DNA of 50,111 nucleotides from Lachnospiraceae bacterium (GTDB lineage Bacteria; Bacillota_A; Clostridia; Lachnospirales; Lachnospiraceae). The notes below the pieces were generated by a model. The model ran no database searches, was not told the origin of the DNA, and saw only the letters and a list, made by a program, of their open reading frames with translations. The number at the start of each line of letters is the position of its first letter. The first letter of the stretch is position 1. Positions 23,957 through 32,787 of the stretch are shown here, piece after piece. The position numbers and the translations under genes are program-made. The stretch lies in contig QXWX01000055.1 of NCBI GenBank assembly GCA_009911175.1, positions 1-50,111 on the forward strand, given 5' to 3'.

Positions 23957-25651
23957 CTAATTATCCTCCACTATGATATCCATATTGATTTTCTCTTTGA
24001 GCTTTTCCAGATCGATAAAGGTATCTTCGAAACGGCGTCCCTCTTCAATCTCCCGGACTTCCACCTCGACTTTTTTTCCGATCCGCTGTTCGATCTTCTC
24101 TTCCAGCTCTTTTTTATGCTCCTCTGTTCCCACAATGGACGCGCCCAGACCGTCGGGAAGCACCACCATCAATCGGTTCTCCCCGCCCAGGCTCAATCGT
24201 GCTTTTTTGAGATAGGTGCTGACCGGAGCCGATACTTCCTCCGCAATGGAACGGAAATTTTTCACCACCTCCTGTACGTCTTCCGGGATTGCCAGAGGGA
24301 TCTCCTGCTTCGCAGCCGCACCCGTTTTGCTTCCCGGACCAGCCGGATAACCGCCTGGATAACTGCCCTCCGGATAACCTCCCGGACCGCCTGGATAGCC
24401 ACCCTCCGGACTGCCTCCCGGATACATTCCCTCCGGATAGCCGCCCGGGCCGCCGGGATACATCCCGGCCGGAACTGCCGTCTGTGCGGCAGCCAGCCCT
24501 TTCTCCAGCTTCTCCTCCAATGCGCGGATCCGGTCCAGCAAGCTGTCCGTCTTTACTTCCATGGCGGGCATACACAGCTTGATCAGCGTCACCTCCAGAA
24601 GCACCCTCTTCTGCGTCGCGTACCGGAGCTGCTCCGTCAGCTCCGAGAAGATCCGGATATACCGCAGCAGCACATCCGCCTCGATCATCTCCGCCTCTTC
24701 CTTCAGCCGCGCCAGATTTTCCGTGGATACGTCCAGAACGTCCTCCGGCATATCGGAAGTCTTGACCAGGAGAAGATTTCTCAGATACCAGGTAAAATCC
24801 ACGGAAAGCTGCAAGAGTTCCCGGCCCTGCATCACCAGCTCCTCCACCGTGTCCAGCACGGCCGGAACATTTCTGCGGATGATATTGCGCAGAAGCCTGC
24901 TGAACACGTCAGTATCCACCGCCCCCAGCACCTCCAGCACGTTATCATAGGTCAGCTTCTGCCCCAGATAGAACGCGATGCACTGGTCCAGAAGGCTCAA
25001 GGCGTCACGCATGGAACCGTCCGCTGCCTTGGCGATATAGCGGATGGCCTTGTCTTCCACCTCTACCCGCTCCGCTTCCATCAGCTCGTTCAAACGGTCC
25101 GAGATCGTATTGATGGAAATTCTTCTGAAATCGTAATGCTGGCACCGGGACATGATGGTCACCGGGATCTTGTGGACCTCCGTCGTCGCCAGGATAAAGA
25201 TCACATACTCCGGCGGCTCCTCCAACGTTTTCAAAAGCGCGTTGAAGGCTCCCGAAGACAGCATATGCACCTCGTCGATAATGTAGACCTTGTACCGCCC
25301 TTCGGTGGGCCGGTAGGTCACCTCTTCCTTGATCTCCCGGATATTGTCCACGCCGTTGTTGGACGCCGCGTCGATCTCAATCACGTTCATGGATGTGCCC
25401 GCCGCGATGGACCGGCACATCGCACACTCTCCGCAGGGGCTTCCGTCCACCGGATGCTCGCAGTTCACCGCCCTGGCAAATATCTTCGCCGCCGTGGTCT
25501 TTCCCGTCCCGCGGGTCCCGCAGAACAGATATGCATGTCCGATACGGTTTGCCTTGATCTGGTTCTGTAATGTAGTAACAATATGCTCCTGACCCTTTAC
25601 ATCTCCAAATTCGGAAGGCCGGAATTTCCTGTATAGTGCCGTATATGACAT
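23957..25651 (-). CDS. dnaX: DNA polymerase III subunits gamma/tau
   Basis: A 564-residue clamp-loader ATPase. Walker A GTRGTGKT (45-52), the four-cysteine zinc site ([16 protein letters not shown], about 69-84), Walker B with DEVHMLS (about 125-131) and the SRC motif ([14 protein letters not shown]) are in order. Domain III (about 240-370) is followed by an unusual Gly/Tyr/Pro-rich repeat (GGYPEG, GMYPGG units, about 394-437) and then the C-terminal tau domain. GAGGTG precedes the ATG. It heads the dnaX-ebfC-recR-lacI run. Confidence 0.95.
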   Translation of the reverse strand: MSYTALYRKFRPSEFGDVKGQEHIVTTLQNQIKANRIGHAYLFCGTRGTGKTTAAKIFARAVNCEHPVDGSPCGECAMCRSIAAGTSMNVIEIDAASNNGVDNIREIKEEVTYRPTEGRYKVYIIDEVHMLSSGAFNALLKTLEEPPEYVIFILATTEVHKIPVTIMSRCQHYDFRRISINTISDRLNELMEAERVEVEDKAIRYIAKAADGSMRDALSLLDQCIAFYLGQKLTYDNVLEVLGAVDTDVFSRLLRNIIRRNVPAVLDTVEELVMQGRELLQLSVDFTWYLRNLLLVKTSDMPEDVLDVSTENLARLKEEAEMIEADVLLRYIRIFSELTEQLRYATQKRVLLEVTLIKLCMPAMEVKTDSLLDRIRALEEKLEKGLAAAQTAVPAGMYPGGPGGYPEGMYPGGSPEGGYPGGPGGYPEGSYPGGYPAGPGSKTGAAAKQEIPLAIPEDVQEVVKNFRSIAEEVSAPVSTYLKKARLSLGGENRLMVVLPDGLGASIVGTEEHKKELEEKIEQRIGKKVEVEVREIEEGRRFEDTFIDLEKLKEKINMDIIVEDN

Positions 25652-25740
25652 GACTTACACCTCATCTGCAGCTTTAAGATCTGTGTGAAAATAACTGACA
25701 CACCTTGCGCAATCTGTATCACTCATTTTTCTACAGCTCC

Positions 25741-26955
25741 TTATTTTTCTTTCTTTGATTTTTTGCTTTTCTCTTTTTTGTCCTTCTTGGCTTTCTTCTC
25801 TTTTTTCTCTTTCTTTGTGTCCGCCTCTGCTGCCCGGACATCCTCCGCAGCCGCGATTTCCTCAGCAGGCTCGTCCCCTTCTCTGTCTCCGAAGCTGATG
25901 CCCACCATCCTTGCTTCTTTGATCAGGCTGCATTTGGGATCTACGAACTTGAGCTTGCCTGCTACTTCCTCCAGCGGAACCGCCACAGTCTCGCCGTTTT
26001 TCATACCTACCATATAGCCGTACTGGCTGTTCAGGATCATATCCGCCGCCTTGGCGCCGACTCTGGAAGAGAATACCCGGTCATAGGGAACCGGTGAGCC
26101 GCCCCGCTGGGTATGGCCCGGAACCGTGATACGCACTTCTTTTCCGGTGGCCTTCTCGATCTGCTCCGCCAGCTCATAGGCGATGGAAGGATATTTCCGT
26201 TTTGCCAGCTTTTCCTTGTATTCCTTCTTGGACAGCTTCGCGTCCTCCCTGGAGATCGCGCCTTCCGCCACTGCCAGTATGGTAAATGACTTTCCGGCCG
26301 CAGACCTTCCCTGGATCACGTCCGCAATCACGTCAATGTCATAAGGGATCTCCGGGATCAGTACGATATCTGCCCCGCCTGCGATTCCGGCGTGGAGAGT
26401 AACATGTCCCACCTTATGTCCCATGACTTCAATGATAAATACCCGGCTGTGTGAGGTCGCTGTGGTGTGGATCCTGTCAATGGTATCTGTCGCTACGTCC
26501 ACCGCGCTCTGGAATCCAAAGGTCATCTCGGTCCCCCACAGATCGTTGTCAATGGTCTTAGGCAGCGTGATCACGTTCAGGCCTTCCTCCCGCAGCATAT
26601 TGGCGGTCTTGTGGGTGCCGTTTCCGCCCAGGATCACCAGGCAGTCCAGGCTCAGCTTATGGTACGTATGCTTCATAGCCTCCACCTTGTCCAGTCCGTT
26701 CTCATCCGGCACGCGCATCATCTTGAACGGCTGTCTGGAGGTTCCCAGAATCGTGCCTCCCCGTGTCAGGATCCCGGAGAAATCCCTGGAAGTGAGCATT
26801 TTAAAATCGGAATAGATCAACCCTCTGTAGCCATCCTGGAATCCGTAGATCTCTACATCATCCCTTGCGGAAAAGATTCCCTTTACCACGCCCCGCATTG
26901 CCGCGTTCAATGCCTGGCAGTCTCCGCCGCTTGTCAACATACCAATCCGTAACAT
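25741..26955 (-). CDS. 6-phosphofructokinase, ATP-type, with lysine-rich C-terminal tail
   Basis: A 404-residue cytoplasmic phosphofructokinase of the PfkA fold. GMLTSGGDCQALNAAMRG opens the protein; GGNGTHK (110-116) has glycine at the place of E. coli G104, the ATP-type residue, and PKTIDND (132-138) has lysine at position 124, as in clostridial group III enzymes; N112 replaces the metal-binding D103. IEVMGHKVGH and VPGHTQRGGSPVPYDR complete the active site. After about residue 360 comes a tail with acidic/alanine-rich and then KKEKKEKKAKKDKKEK-type sequence, absent from usual 320-370-residue enzymes. Start at 26955 chosen for its AGGAGG box. Own promoter at 27078-27105. Confidence 0.92.
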   Translation of the reverse strand: MLRIGMLTSGGDCQALNAAMRGVVKGIFSARDDVEIYGFQDGYRGLIYSDFKMLTSRDFSGILTRGGTILGTSRQPFKMMRVPDENGLDKVEAMKHTYHKLSLDCLVILGGNGTHKTANMLREEGLNVITLPKTIDNDLWGTEMTFGFQSAVDVATDTIDRIHTTATSHSRVFIIEVMGHKVGHVTLHAGIAGGADIVLIPEIPYDIDVIADVIQGRSAAGKSFTILAVAEGAISREDAKLSKKEYKEKLAKRKYPSIAYELAEQIEKATGKEVRITVPGHTQRGGSPVPYDRVFSSRVGAKAADMILNSQYGYMVGMKNGETVAVPLEEVAGKLKFVDPKCSLIKEARMVGISFGDREGDEPAEEIAAAEDVRAAEADTKKEKKEKKAKKDKKEKSKKSKKEK

Positions 26956-26992
26956 ATCCTTTTTCTCCTCCTTGATCTGTAATGATATCTGG

Positions 26993-27046
26993 CTGCTGTG
27001 AACAGCAGTGAATCCGGCCAAGCCGCTTTACGGCAAGAGGCCGGAT
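26993..27046 (-). promoter_or_regulatory. Two hairpins in the phosphofructokinase leader
   Basis: Outer hairpin with arms 27012-27019 and 27039-27046 (8 bases, with an inner CCG/CGG stem) and a second with arms 26993-26998 and 27003-27008 (6 bases, 4-base loop). Neither is followed by a U-run. Both lie in the roughly 115-base leader between the promoter and the start. Confidence 0.55.
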
Positions 27047-27077
27047 CCAATACTGTCTCCGGCATTTCCTGTATAGT

Positions 27078-27105
27078 ATCATAACACAAACGGCAAAAAA
27101 ATCAA
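27078..27105 (-). promoter_or_regulatory. Promoter of the phosphofructokinase gene
   Basis: Minus strand: TTGATT (27100-27105), 16-base spacer, TATGAT (27078-27083). Confidence 0.7.
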
Positions 27106-27143
27106 ATAACCGAATCGTGAAAAGTTGGAGTTCACTCCGCGCC

Positions 27144-28703
27144 TTACAGGATGCTCATATTTTCTTTAAAAATCAATAATTTATCCCCCGCCTTGATCTT
27201 ATCGCTCTCCAATCCATTCATTTCCTGGATGCTCTCCTCCGTGGTCATATATTTTTTTGCAAGGTCCCACAGGTCGTCGCCGTTCTTGACAATATAGCCC
27301 ACGATTCCCGGCCGTTTCTCCATTTCCTCCATGGATAAAGGCTCCGGCTCCACACCGGTGATCACCTGCATGAACACCGGCTTGCGCATAAAGGTGTCAA
27401 ACGCCAGCACAGCCTTCACTTCCACGGCCTCGCTGCCCGCCAGGTTCACCGAGAGCTGCTCCACATGGTAGGCCAGATTATAGCGCGCATCCTTCGTGAT
27501 GCCCGGGCATTCCAGCAGCCAGCTGAACGGCACCATGCCCTGCCAGCTTCCGAAGGGCATCTCATCGTCCGCCCGCAGATACAGGAAAGAGAGATGCAGG
27601 ATCCCTTCGATCTGGATCCCTTCCTCGATCTGTTCCATGTGTTCCATCTGCACCGTACCTTCGCTGTGGCAAATCTGCAGTACATCGTCCTTGAGCTCCG
27701 GCAGGGAAAGCCGCTCTGATACCTTGCATTTGGAATGGTTCTGGATCAGAAGCTCTTCGTAGACCGCCTCCCGGGTGTCGAACCGGCAGTTCTGCTCCAG
27801 GGAATACAGGTCCTCCAAAAGCTCTAATTCCTCTTCCTGGTAAATATTCATCCGCAGGACCAGTGTTCCCTCAATTCCCAGAATCCGCATCTCCCCGTCC
27901 TCATCCAGGCGGACATCCATCAATGTATCGTCCAGTGAATTCTGCACGTGGTAGTACATTTCCTCGGTCACTCCGGTACATTCGATCCGCCCTTCATACG
28001 GAACGCTGGCCTCCAGCCAGTCTGTTTTTCCTTCATCGGAAAGGTACATGCAGAATACCAGCAGTTCCCCGCTCAGCCGCAGTTCATCCTGGCCCATGCG
28101 GATCTCCAGCTTCCGGCTGCTGATATTGCTGAGCAGGACCTGGCCCACACTCTCCTTGGTGCCCGGCAGGGTGATCTCCTCTTTGATACGGTATGTATCC
28201 TTTTTCGTGGTATGGAGCTCCAGCAGGTTGACCCGGCGTTTTTTCCTGTACACCTGGATCGGCGCCTCTACGTCAATGACCGTGGCCTCATCCTCCAGCT
28301 TCTCCCTGCCGATCTCCATTTCCACCATAGCGCGGATGCTCAGCTTCCTGGAATGTACCAGGGTGGAGGTAAATTCCACCCGGATATTCTGGATGAAATA
28401 CTCCGTCATCTCCCCGCTGTCCATGTAGACCATCTCCTCAAAGGGAAGTTTCCCTTCCAGCGCCGCAGGCCGCGTCTCTGCTGAGTCCGTCATATATAAG
28501 ATCTGATAATACAGCTTTCCGGAGATCCGCAGATAGTTCTCGGTGAGCCGGATCTCCTCCACCTTCGCCGACGCGGTCCCCTGGATGATCTGCTTCACAT
28601 CGTCCTTTGTATCCGGAACATTTAAGTCCTCGTCCAGGTAGAACTGGTCAAAGGTTCGTTTGCCCTCCTGCGTATAATGTACCTGTTTCTGAATCAATTC
28701 CAT
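27144..28703 (-). CDS. SipL-like spore morphogenesis protein (DUF3794 repeats plus LysM)
   Basis: A 519-residue soluble protein with three DUF3794-type beta-rich modules (about 25-130, 165-270 and 325-430) and a C-terminal LysM domain (about 468-516, GYIVKNGDDLWDLAKKYMTTEESIQEMN). This is the layout of SipL, the clostridial functional counterpart of SpoVID, which binds the coat protein SpoIVA during engulfment through its LysM domain. No signal peptide, as expected for a mother-cell protein. It points to a spore-forming host. GGAGGGGAA precedes the start. It follows the PrcB-like lipoprotein by 84 bases. Confidence 0.85.
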   Translation of the reverse strand: MELIQKQVHYTQEGKRTFDQFYLDEDLNVPDTKDDVKQIIQGTASAKVEEIRLTENYLRISGKLYYQILYMTDSAETRPAALEGKLPFEEMVYMDSGEMTEYFIQNIRVEFTSTLVHSRKLSIRAMVEMEIGREKLEDEATVIDVEAPIQVYRKKRRVNLLELHTTKKDTYRIKEEITLPGTKESVGQVLLSNISSRKLEIRMGQDELRLSGELLVFCMYLSDEGKTDWLEASVPYEGRIECTGVTEEMYYHVQNSLDDTLMDVRLDEDGEMRILGIEGTLVLRMNIYQEEELELLEDLYSLEQNCRFDTREAVYEELLIQNHSKCKVSERLSLPELKDDVLQICHSEGTVQMEHMEQIEEGIQIEGILHLSFLYLRADDEMPFGSWQGMVPFSWLLECPGITKDARYNLAYHVEQLSVNLAGSEAVEVKAVLAFDTFMRKPVFMQVITGVEPEPLSMEEMEKRPGIVGYIVKNGDDLWDLAKKYMTTEESIQEMNGLESDKIKAGDKLLIFKENMSIL

Positions 28704-28787
28704 ATTGCTTCCCCTCCGCCTTTCGTTATTGTCTTGTTTTCGATTGTTTTCGGATATCCGCCTTTTTGCGCCTCCCGTCCTTTCCGA

Positions 28788-29213
28788 TCAGCTGTCAAAT
28801 ACCACGGTCTTATCAATCGCGTCCAGCATCACGACCACATAAGGAAATGTCGTGACCTCCTTTGTCTCTTCTCCTTTTTCCGGCCCCAGCAGGTTGGTAT
28901 GGAAGTAAATGGCGTTAGAGGTTTCGTAAAGTCCCTCCACCTCCACGCTATAGCCTGTTTTCAGCTGCGCGCCGTATCCCTCCGCAATATAGAGCCTCCC
29001 CTGGTCGGTATAAGTCAGCCTGAACGGCAGATCCTGATGCTGCAGGATCTGCTCCTGAAATTCCTCCGGCACATCCTCCTTACTCATCACGGTAAACTCC
29101 AGATCCCGCAGCTTTTCTGTTTTCTGCGGCCTCGACACGCAGCCTGTGAGCATGAAAATCAATAAGAAGCCTGCCGCCAGGCAGCCCAGGAGGATCCCCC
29201 GCTTATGCTCCAT
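28788..29213 (-). CDS. PrcB-like lipoprotein
   Basis: A 141-residue exported lipoprotein. A hydrophobic signal (about 6-24) ends with the lipobox LTGC (C25). The mature part matches the PrcB C-terminal type: FTVMSKEDVPEEFQEQI, LTYTDQGRLYIAEGYGAQLKTGYSVEVEGLYETSNAIYFHTNLLGP and TFPYVVVMLD. PrcB was named as part of a spirochaete protease complex; here no matching protease lies beside it, so the role is open. It reads divergently from plsC and upstream of sipL. Confidence 0.8.
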   Translation of the reverse strand: MEHKRGILLGCLAAGFLLIFMLTGCVSRPQKTEKLRDLEFTVMSKEDVPEEFQEQILQHQDLPFRLTYTDQGRLYIAEGYGAQLKTGYSVEVEGLYETSNAIYFHTNLLGPEKGEETKEVTTFPYVVVMLDAIDKTVVFDS

Positions 29214-29302
29214 AATACAGCCCCCGCATCTATTCTCTCTATAAGCATATTGGCAAAAGCTTCTGTTTATTCTCCATCTTATGAAAATTCGTTACAATTC
29301 CA

Positions 29303-29331
29303 TTGTCTGCACCTGCAGTTTTTGTTATAAT
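29303..29331 (+). promoter_or_regulatory. Promoter for plsC and probably the genes after it
   Basis: TTGTCT (29303-29308), 17-base spacer, perfect TATAAT (29326-29331), about 35 bases before the start of plsC. Confidence 0.78.
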
Positions 29332-29371
29332 ATAGAAGTGAAAAAATCTGAATATGAAAGAGGTTATGCCT

Positions 29372-30106
29372 ATGATCCGTTTTATCTGTCTTGCCGTATT
29401 TCTAATCTTATTCCTGATCCTTTCCATTCCTGTCTTTTTTCTCGAATGGCTGATCGGAAAGTTTGACCGTGAAAAGCGGGACTACAGTTCCCTGCGTATT
29501 GTCCAGTGGGGCTTTAAGGTCATTCTGTGGATCACCGGAGTTCAAGCCACGGTCATTGGGGAGGAGAATATCCCGGATGAGCCGGTTCTGTTCGTAGCCA
29601 ACCACCGCAGCTTTTTCGACATCCTGCTGACCTATTCCCGATGTCGGCGGCTGACCGGCTATGTGGCGAAGAAGGAGATGGAAAAGATCCCGCTGCTCTC
29701 CACATGGATGCGTTTTGTATACTGCCTGTTCCTGGACAGGGAAAATCCGCGGGAAGGCTTAAAGACGATCCTGCAGGCCATAGAGCAGATCCAGAACGGT
29801 ATCTCCATCTGTATCTTTCCGGAAGGGACGCGCAACAGCGGGGAGGAACTGAGCATGCTGCCTTTCAAGGACGGCGCGTTTAAGATCGCCACCAGGACCA
29901 ACTGCGCCATCGTGCCCATTTCCATGAACAACACCAGCGCCATCTTCGAGAACCAGCTTCCGAAGATCAAGAAGGCGCATGTGGTGATCGAGTACGGAAA
30001 GCCCATCTATCCGAATGATCTGGAAAAGGACCAGAAACGGCATATCGGGCCGTATGTACAGGAGATCATCCAGTCCACGATCCGTAAAAACGCGGAACTG
30101 GTATAA
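29372..30106 (+). CDS. plsC: Lysophospholipid acyltransferase (1-acyl-glycerol-3-phosphate acyltransferase)
   Basis: A 244-residue membrane-bound acyltransferase that adds the second acyl chain to make phosphatidic acid. N-terminal hydrophobic segment (about 3-27), the catalytic HX4D motif NHRSFFD (H78, D83), and the glycerol-phosphate-binding FPEGTRN (149-155), then PISMNNTSAIFE. The earlier ATG at 29354 lacks a ribosome binding site; the chosen one has AGAGG eight bases before. The gene is followed by pncB after 84 bases. Confidence 0.92.
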   Translation: MIRFICLAVFLILFLILSIPVFFLEWLIGKFDREKRDYSSLRIVQWGFKVILWITGVQATVIGEENIPDEPVLFVANHRSFFDILLTYSRCRRLTGYVAKKEMEKIPLLSTWMRFVYCLFLDRENPREGLKTILQAIEQIQNGISICIFPEGTRNSGEELSMLPFKDGAFKIATRTNCAIVPISMNNTSAIFENQLPKIKKAHVVIEYGKPIYPNDLEKDQKRHIGPYVQEIIQSTIRKNAELV

Positions 30107-30190
30107 AAGCGGCCCCCTGTGGTATGACAGGCCGTGCGTGCTTCAGCGCGCCGCAAAAGTTTTTGTCAATCCGAAAAAAGGAGATTATGT

Positions 30191-31639
30191 ATGAGAACAC
30201 AAAATCTGACCCTGCTCACCGATCTGTATGAGCTGACCATGATGCAGGGCTATTATGAGACACAGGAAAATGAAACCGTTGTATTCGACGTATTTTTCCG
30301 GGAAAACCCGGACAAAGGCGGTTATTCCGTCATGGCAGGCTTAGAGCAGGTCATAGAATATATCAAGAACCTGAATTTTTCTTATGATGATGTGGATTAT
30401 TTCCGGAAGCTGGGGATTTTCAGCGAGGATTTTCTGCAGTACTTAAGCGGCTTTCATTTCAGCGGGAGCATCTATGCCATTCCCGAGGGTACGGTCATTT
30501 TCCCGAAGGAACCGCTGCTCAAGGTCATCGCGCCGATCATGGAGGCCCAGCTTGTGGAGACGGCGATCCTCAATATCATCAACCACCAGAGCCTGATCGC
30601 CACCAAGGCTTCCCGGGTCGTTTACGCGGCGCAGGGGGACGGCATCATGGAATTCGGGCTACGCAGGGCCCAGGGGCCGGATGCCGGACTGTACGGCGCA
30701 AGGGCGGCTGTCATCGGCGGCTGTGTGGGCACCTCCAACGTGCTGGCCGGGCAGATGTTCGACGTTCCGATCATGGGGACACACGCCCATAGCTGGATCA
30801 TGAGCTTCAAGGATGAATACACGGCATTCAAGGAATACGCAAAATTGTACCCGGATGCCTGCACTCTGCTGGTAGATACCTACGACACGCTGAAATCCGG
30901 CGTTCCCAATGCCATCCGGGTATTCCGGGAGATGCGGGAGCAGGGAATCCATCCCAAGTCTTACGGCATCCGCCTGGACAGCGGCGACCTGGCTTATCTG
31001 TCCAAGCAGGCCCGTAAGATGCTGGATGACGCAGGATTTCCCGATGCGGTCATCGCGGCTTCTAACGACCTGGATGAGATGTTGATCCATGACCTGAAGA
31101 TGCAGGGAGCGAAGATTACCTCCTGGGGTGTTGGGACCAATCTGATCACCTCCAAGGGCTGTCCCTCCTTCGGCGGTGTATACAAGCTGGCGGCCATCCA
31201 GGGGGCGGACGGGGAATTTGCCCCCAAGATCAAAATTTCCGAAAATACGGAAAAGATCACCAATCCAGGCAACAAAACTATTTTCCGTGTATATGATAAA
31301 GAGACCGGAAAGATCCGCGCGGATCTGATCTGTTTTGCTGACGAGACCTTTGACACGGATCAGGACCTGCTGCTCTTTGACCCCAACGCGACCTGGAAAA
31401 AGACCCGTCTGCCGGGCGGAAGCTATCGGATGACAGAGATCTTAAAGCCTATCTTCATCAACGGCGAGTGCGTATACCAGTCGCCCTCCGTCATGGAGAT
31501 CGCGGCGTACTGCCGTCAGGAGAAGGAAACGCTGTGGGATGAGACGAAGCGTCTGTTCTTCCCCCACCGGGTATATGTGGACCTGTCGCAGAAATTATAC
31601 GACACGAAGGAAAAGCTGTTGAATGAGATGAGTAAATAA
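30191..31639 (+). CDS. pncB: Nicotinate phosphoribosyltransferase
   Basis: A 482-residue enzyme that joins nicotinate and PRPP to give nicotinate mononucleotide, with ATP hydrolysis, in NAD salvage. Family features: NLTLLTDLYELTMMQGY at the start, FGLRRAQGPDAG, GTSNVLAG, GTHAHSWIMSF with the histidine region, LLVDTYDT, IRLDSGDL and WGVGTNLITS, FGGVYKLAA (phosphate loop). Length normal. Start at 30191 has AAGGAG; the longer frame from 30134 does not. A hairpin (31653-31675) lies just behind it. Confidence 0.95.
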   Translation: MRTQNLTLLTDLYELTMMQGYYETQENETVVFDVFFRENPDKGGYSVMAGLEQVIEYIKNLNFSYDDVDYFRKLGIFSEDFLQYLSGFHFSGSIYAIPEGTVIFPKEPLLKVIAPIMEAQLVETAILNIINHQSLIATKASRVVYAAQGDGIMEFGLRRAQGPDAGLYGARAAVIGGCVGTSNVLAGQMFDVPIMGTHAHSWIMSFKDEYTAFKEYAKLYPDACTLLVDTYDTLKSGVPNAIRVFREMREQGIHPKSYGIRLDSGDLAYLSKQARKMLDDAGFPDAVIAASNDLDEMLIHDLKMQGAKITSWGVGTNLITSKGCPSFGGVYKLAAIQGADGEFAPKIKISENTEKITNPGNKTIFRVYDKETGKIRADLICFADETFDTDQDLLLFDPNATWKKTRLPGGSYRMTEILKPIFINGECVYQSPSVMEIAAYCRQEKETLWDETKRLFFPHRVYVDLSQKLYDTKEKLLNEMSK

Positions 31640-31652
31640 CATATGACCAGAC

Positions 31653-31675
31653 GTGCCGCACGAAACATGCGGCAC
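31653..31675 (+). other. GC-rich hairpin between pncB and ddl, no T-run
   Basis: Perfect 8-base arms (31653-31660 and 31668-31675) with a 7-base loop. The lack of a T-run argues against a simple terminator; it may be a processing or stabilising stem within a pncB-ddl-murF transcript. Confidence 0.55.
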
Positions 31676-31710
31676 ATGAACTGTTTATCAATCAAAGAGA
31701 GGTATCATTT

Positions 31711-32787
31711 ATGAAAATTATTGTACTGGCCGGCGGCTTATGCCCCGAGCGTGATGTTTCCCTTGTATCAGGCGCGGGGATCTGCCGCACACTACTGGAG
31801 AAGGGCCACGATGCATTTCTTCTGGATGTGTTCATGGGACTCCCCTATGAAAAGGATCGTCTGGAGGAGGTGTTCACCCTCCCGGATCATGGCCTGCATA
31901 TCGCGGACCGAATCCGCACCGAAGCCCCGGACCTGACGGCTGTCAGGGCTTCCCGCCCGGATCAGTCGGCCTCCTTTTTAGGCCCCAACGTGATCGAACT
32001 GTGCCGCATGGCGGACATGACGTTCTTAGGGCTCCACGGCGGCGAGGGAGAAAACGGAAAACTGCAGGCCACCTTTGACCTGCTGGGCATCCGGTATACC
32101 GGGCCGGATTCTCTGGGATGCGCGATCGCCATGGATAAGGGGATCACGAAACACATTTTCCAGGAGACCGGGGTCAGTACCCCGAAGGGCGTCTGCATCC
32201 ATAAGAATAAGAACAAGAAGGCACTTCCGGACCTAGGGCTGTCCCTCCCCGTGGTCGTCAAGCCCTGCTCCGGCGGTTCCAGCATCGGCGTCTATATCAC
32301 CCATACCCAAGAGGAATACGACCATGCCCTGGCGGCTTCCTTTGAGATGGAGGACGAGGTGGTCATTGAGGAATACATCAAAGGGCGGGAATTTGCCTGC
32401 GGGATCCTGGACGGAAAGGCGCTGCCGCCGATCGAGATCATTCCGAAGACGGGGTTTTTCGACTATGCCAATAAGTACCAGGCCGGCGCGACCGAGGAGA
32501 TCTGCCCTGCCGATCTCAGTGATGAGATCACCCGTCGCATGCAGGCGCTGGCCGTACGCGCCTTCCATGTCCTGAAGCTGAATGTCTACAGCCGTGCGGA
32601 TTTTCTGCTGGATGAGGAGGGAAGGCTATACTGTCTGGAGGTCAACACCCTGCCAGGCATGACCGAGGCAAGCCTCCTGCCCAAGGAAGCCAAAGCCGCG
32701 GGCATGGAGTACGGCGACCTGTGTGAATGGATCATCAAAAAATCCATGGAAGAGCGGTACGCGGGGGAAAGGACGGGCACCCTATGA
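31711..32787 (+). CDS. D-alanine--D-alanine ligase family protein
   Basis: A 358-residue ATP-grasp ligase that makes the D-Ala-D-Ala dipeptide for peptidoglycan. Features: IIVLAGGLCPERDVSLVSG at the start, FLGLHGGEGENGKLQATFDLLGIRYTG, VVVKPCSGGSSIGVY (ATP-grasp loop), FACGILDG, and YCLEVNTLPGMTEASLLPKEA with metal-binding residues at the end. The adjacent murF uses its product, which supports the D-Ala-D-Ala assignment. The insert between about 48 and 80 is slightly longer than in E. coli DdlB. GAGAGG precedes the start; the stop overlaps murF by four bases. Confidence 0.93.
   Translation: MKIIVLAGGLCPERDVSLVSGAGICRTLLEKGHDAFLLDVFMGLPYEKDRLEEVFTLPDHGLHIADRIRTEAPDLTAVRASRPDQSASFLGPNVIELCRMADMTFLGLHGGEGENGKLQATFDLLGIRYTGPDSLGCAIAMDKGITKHIFQETGVSTPKGVCIHKNKNKKALPDLGLSLPVVVKPCSGGSSIGVYITHTQEEYDHALAASFEMEDEVVIEEYIKGREFACGILDGKALPPIEIIPKTGFFDYANKYQAGATEEICPADLSDEITRRMQALAVRAFHVLKLNVYSRADFLLDEEGRLYCLEVNTLPGMTEASLLPKEAKAAGMEYGDLCEWIIKKSMEERYAGERTGTL

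Noticed and set aside
24202..24209. C-AAAAAA-G run in dnaX as a programmed frameshift site
   Set aside because: The codon phase is CTC AAA AAA GCA, not the A AAA AAG phase used in E. coli, and it lies in the tau part, too late to give a gamma-like short form.
23885..25570. 561-codon plus-strand reading frame opposite dnaX
   Set aside because: It is antisense to a clear dnaX with all motifs. Its product is rich in His, Arg and Gln with no domain, as expected from codon bias on the other strand.
25652..25740. Signal recognition particle RNA upstream of dnaX
   Set aside because: Many Firmicutes have it there, but the 89-base gap has no GGAAGG-type loop or long hairpin.
32727..32783. Longer murF start inside ddl
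   Set aside because: The ATG at 32784 forms the usual ATGA overlap with the ddl stop and begins at the family's normal N-terminus.
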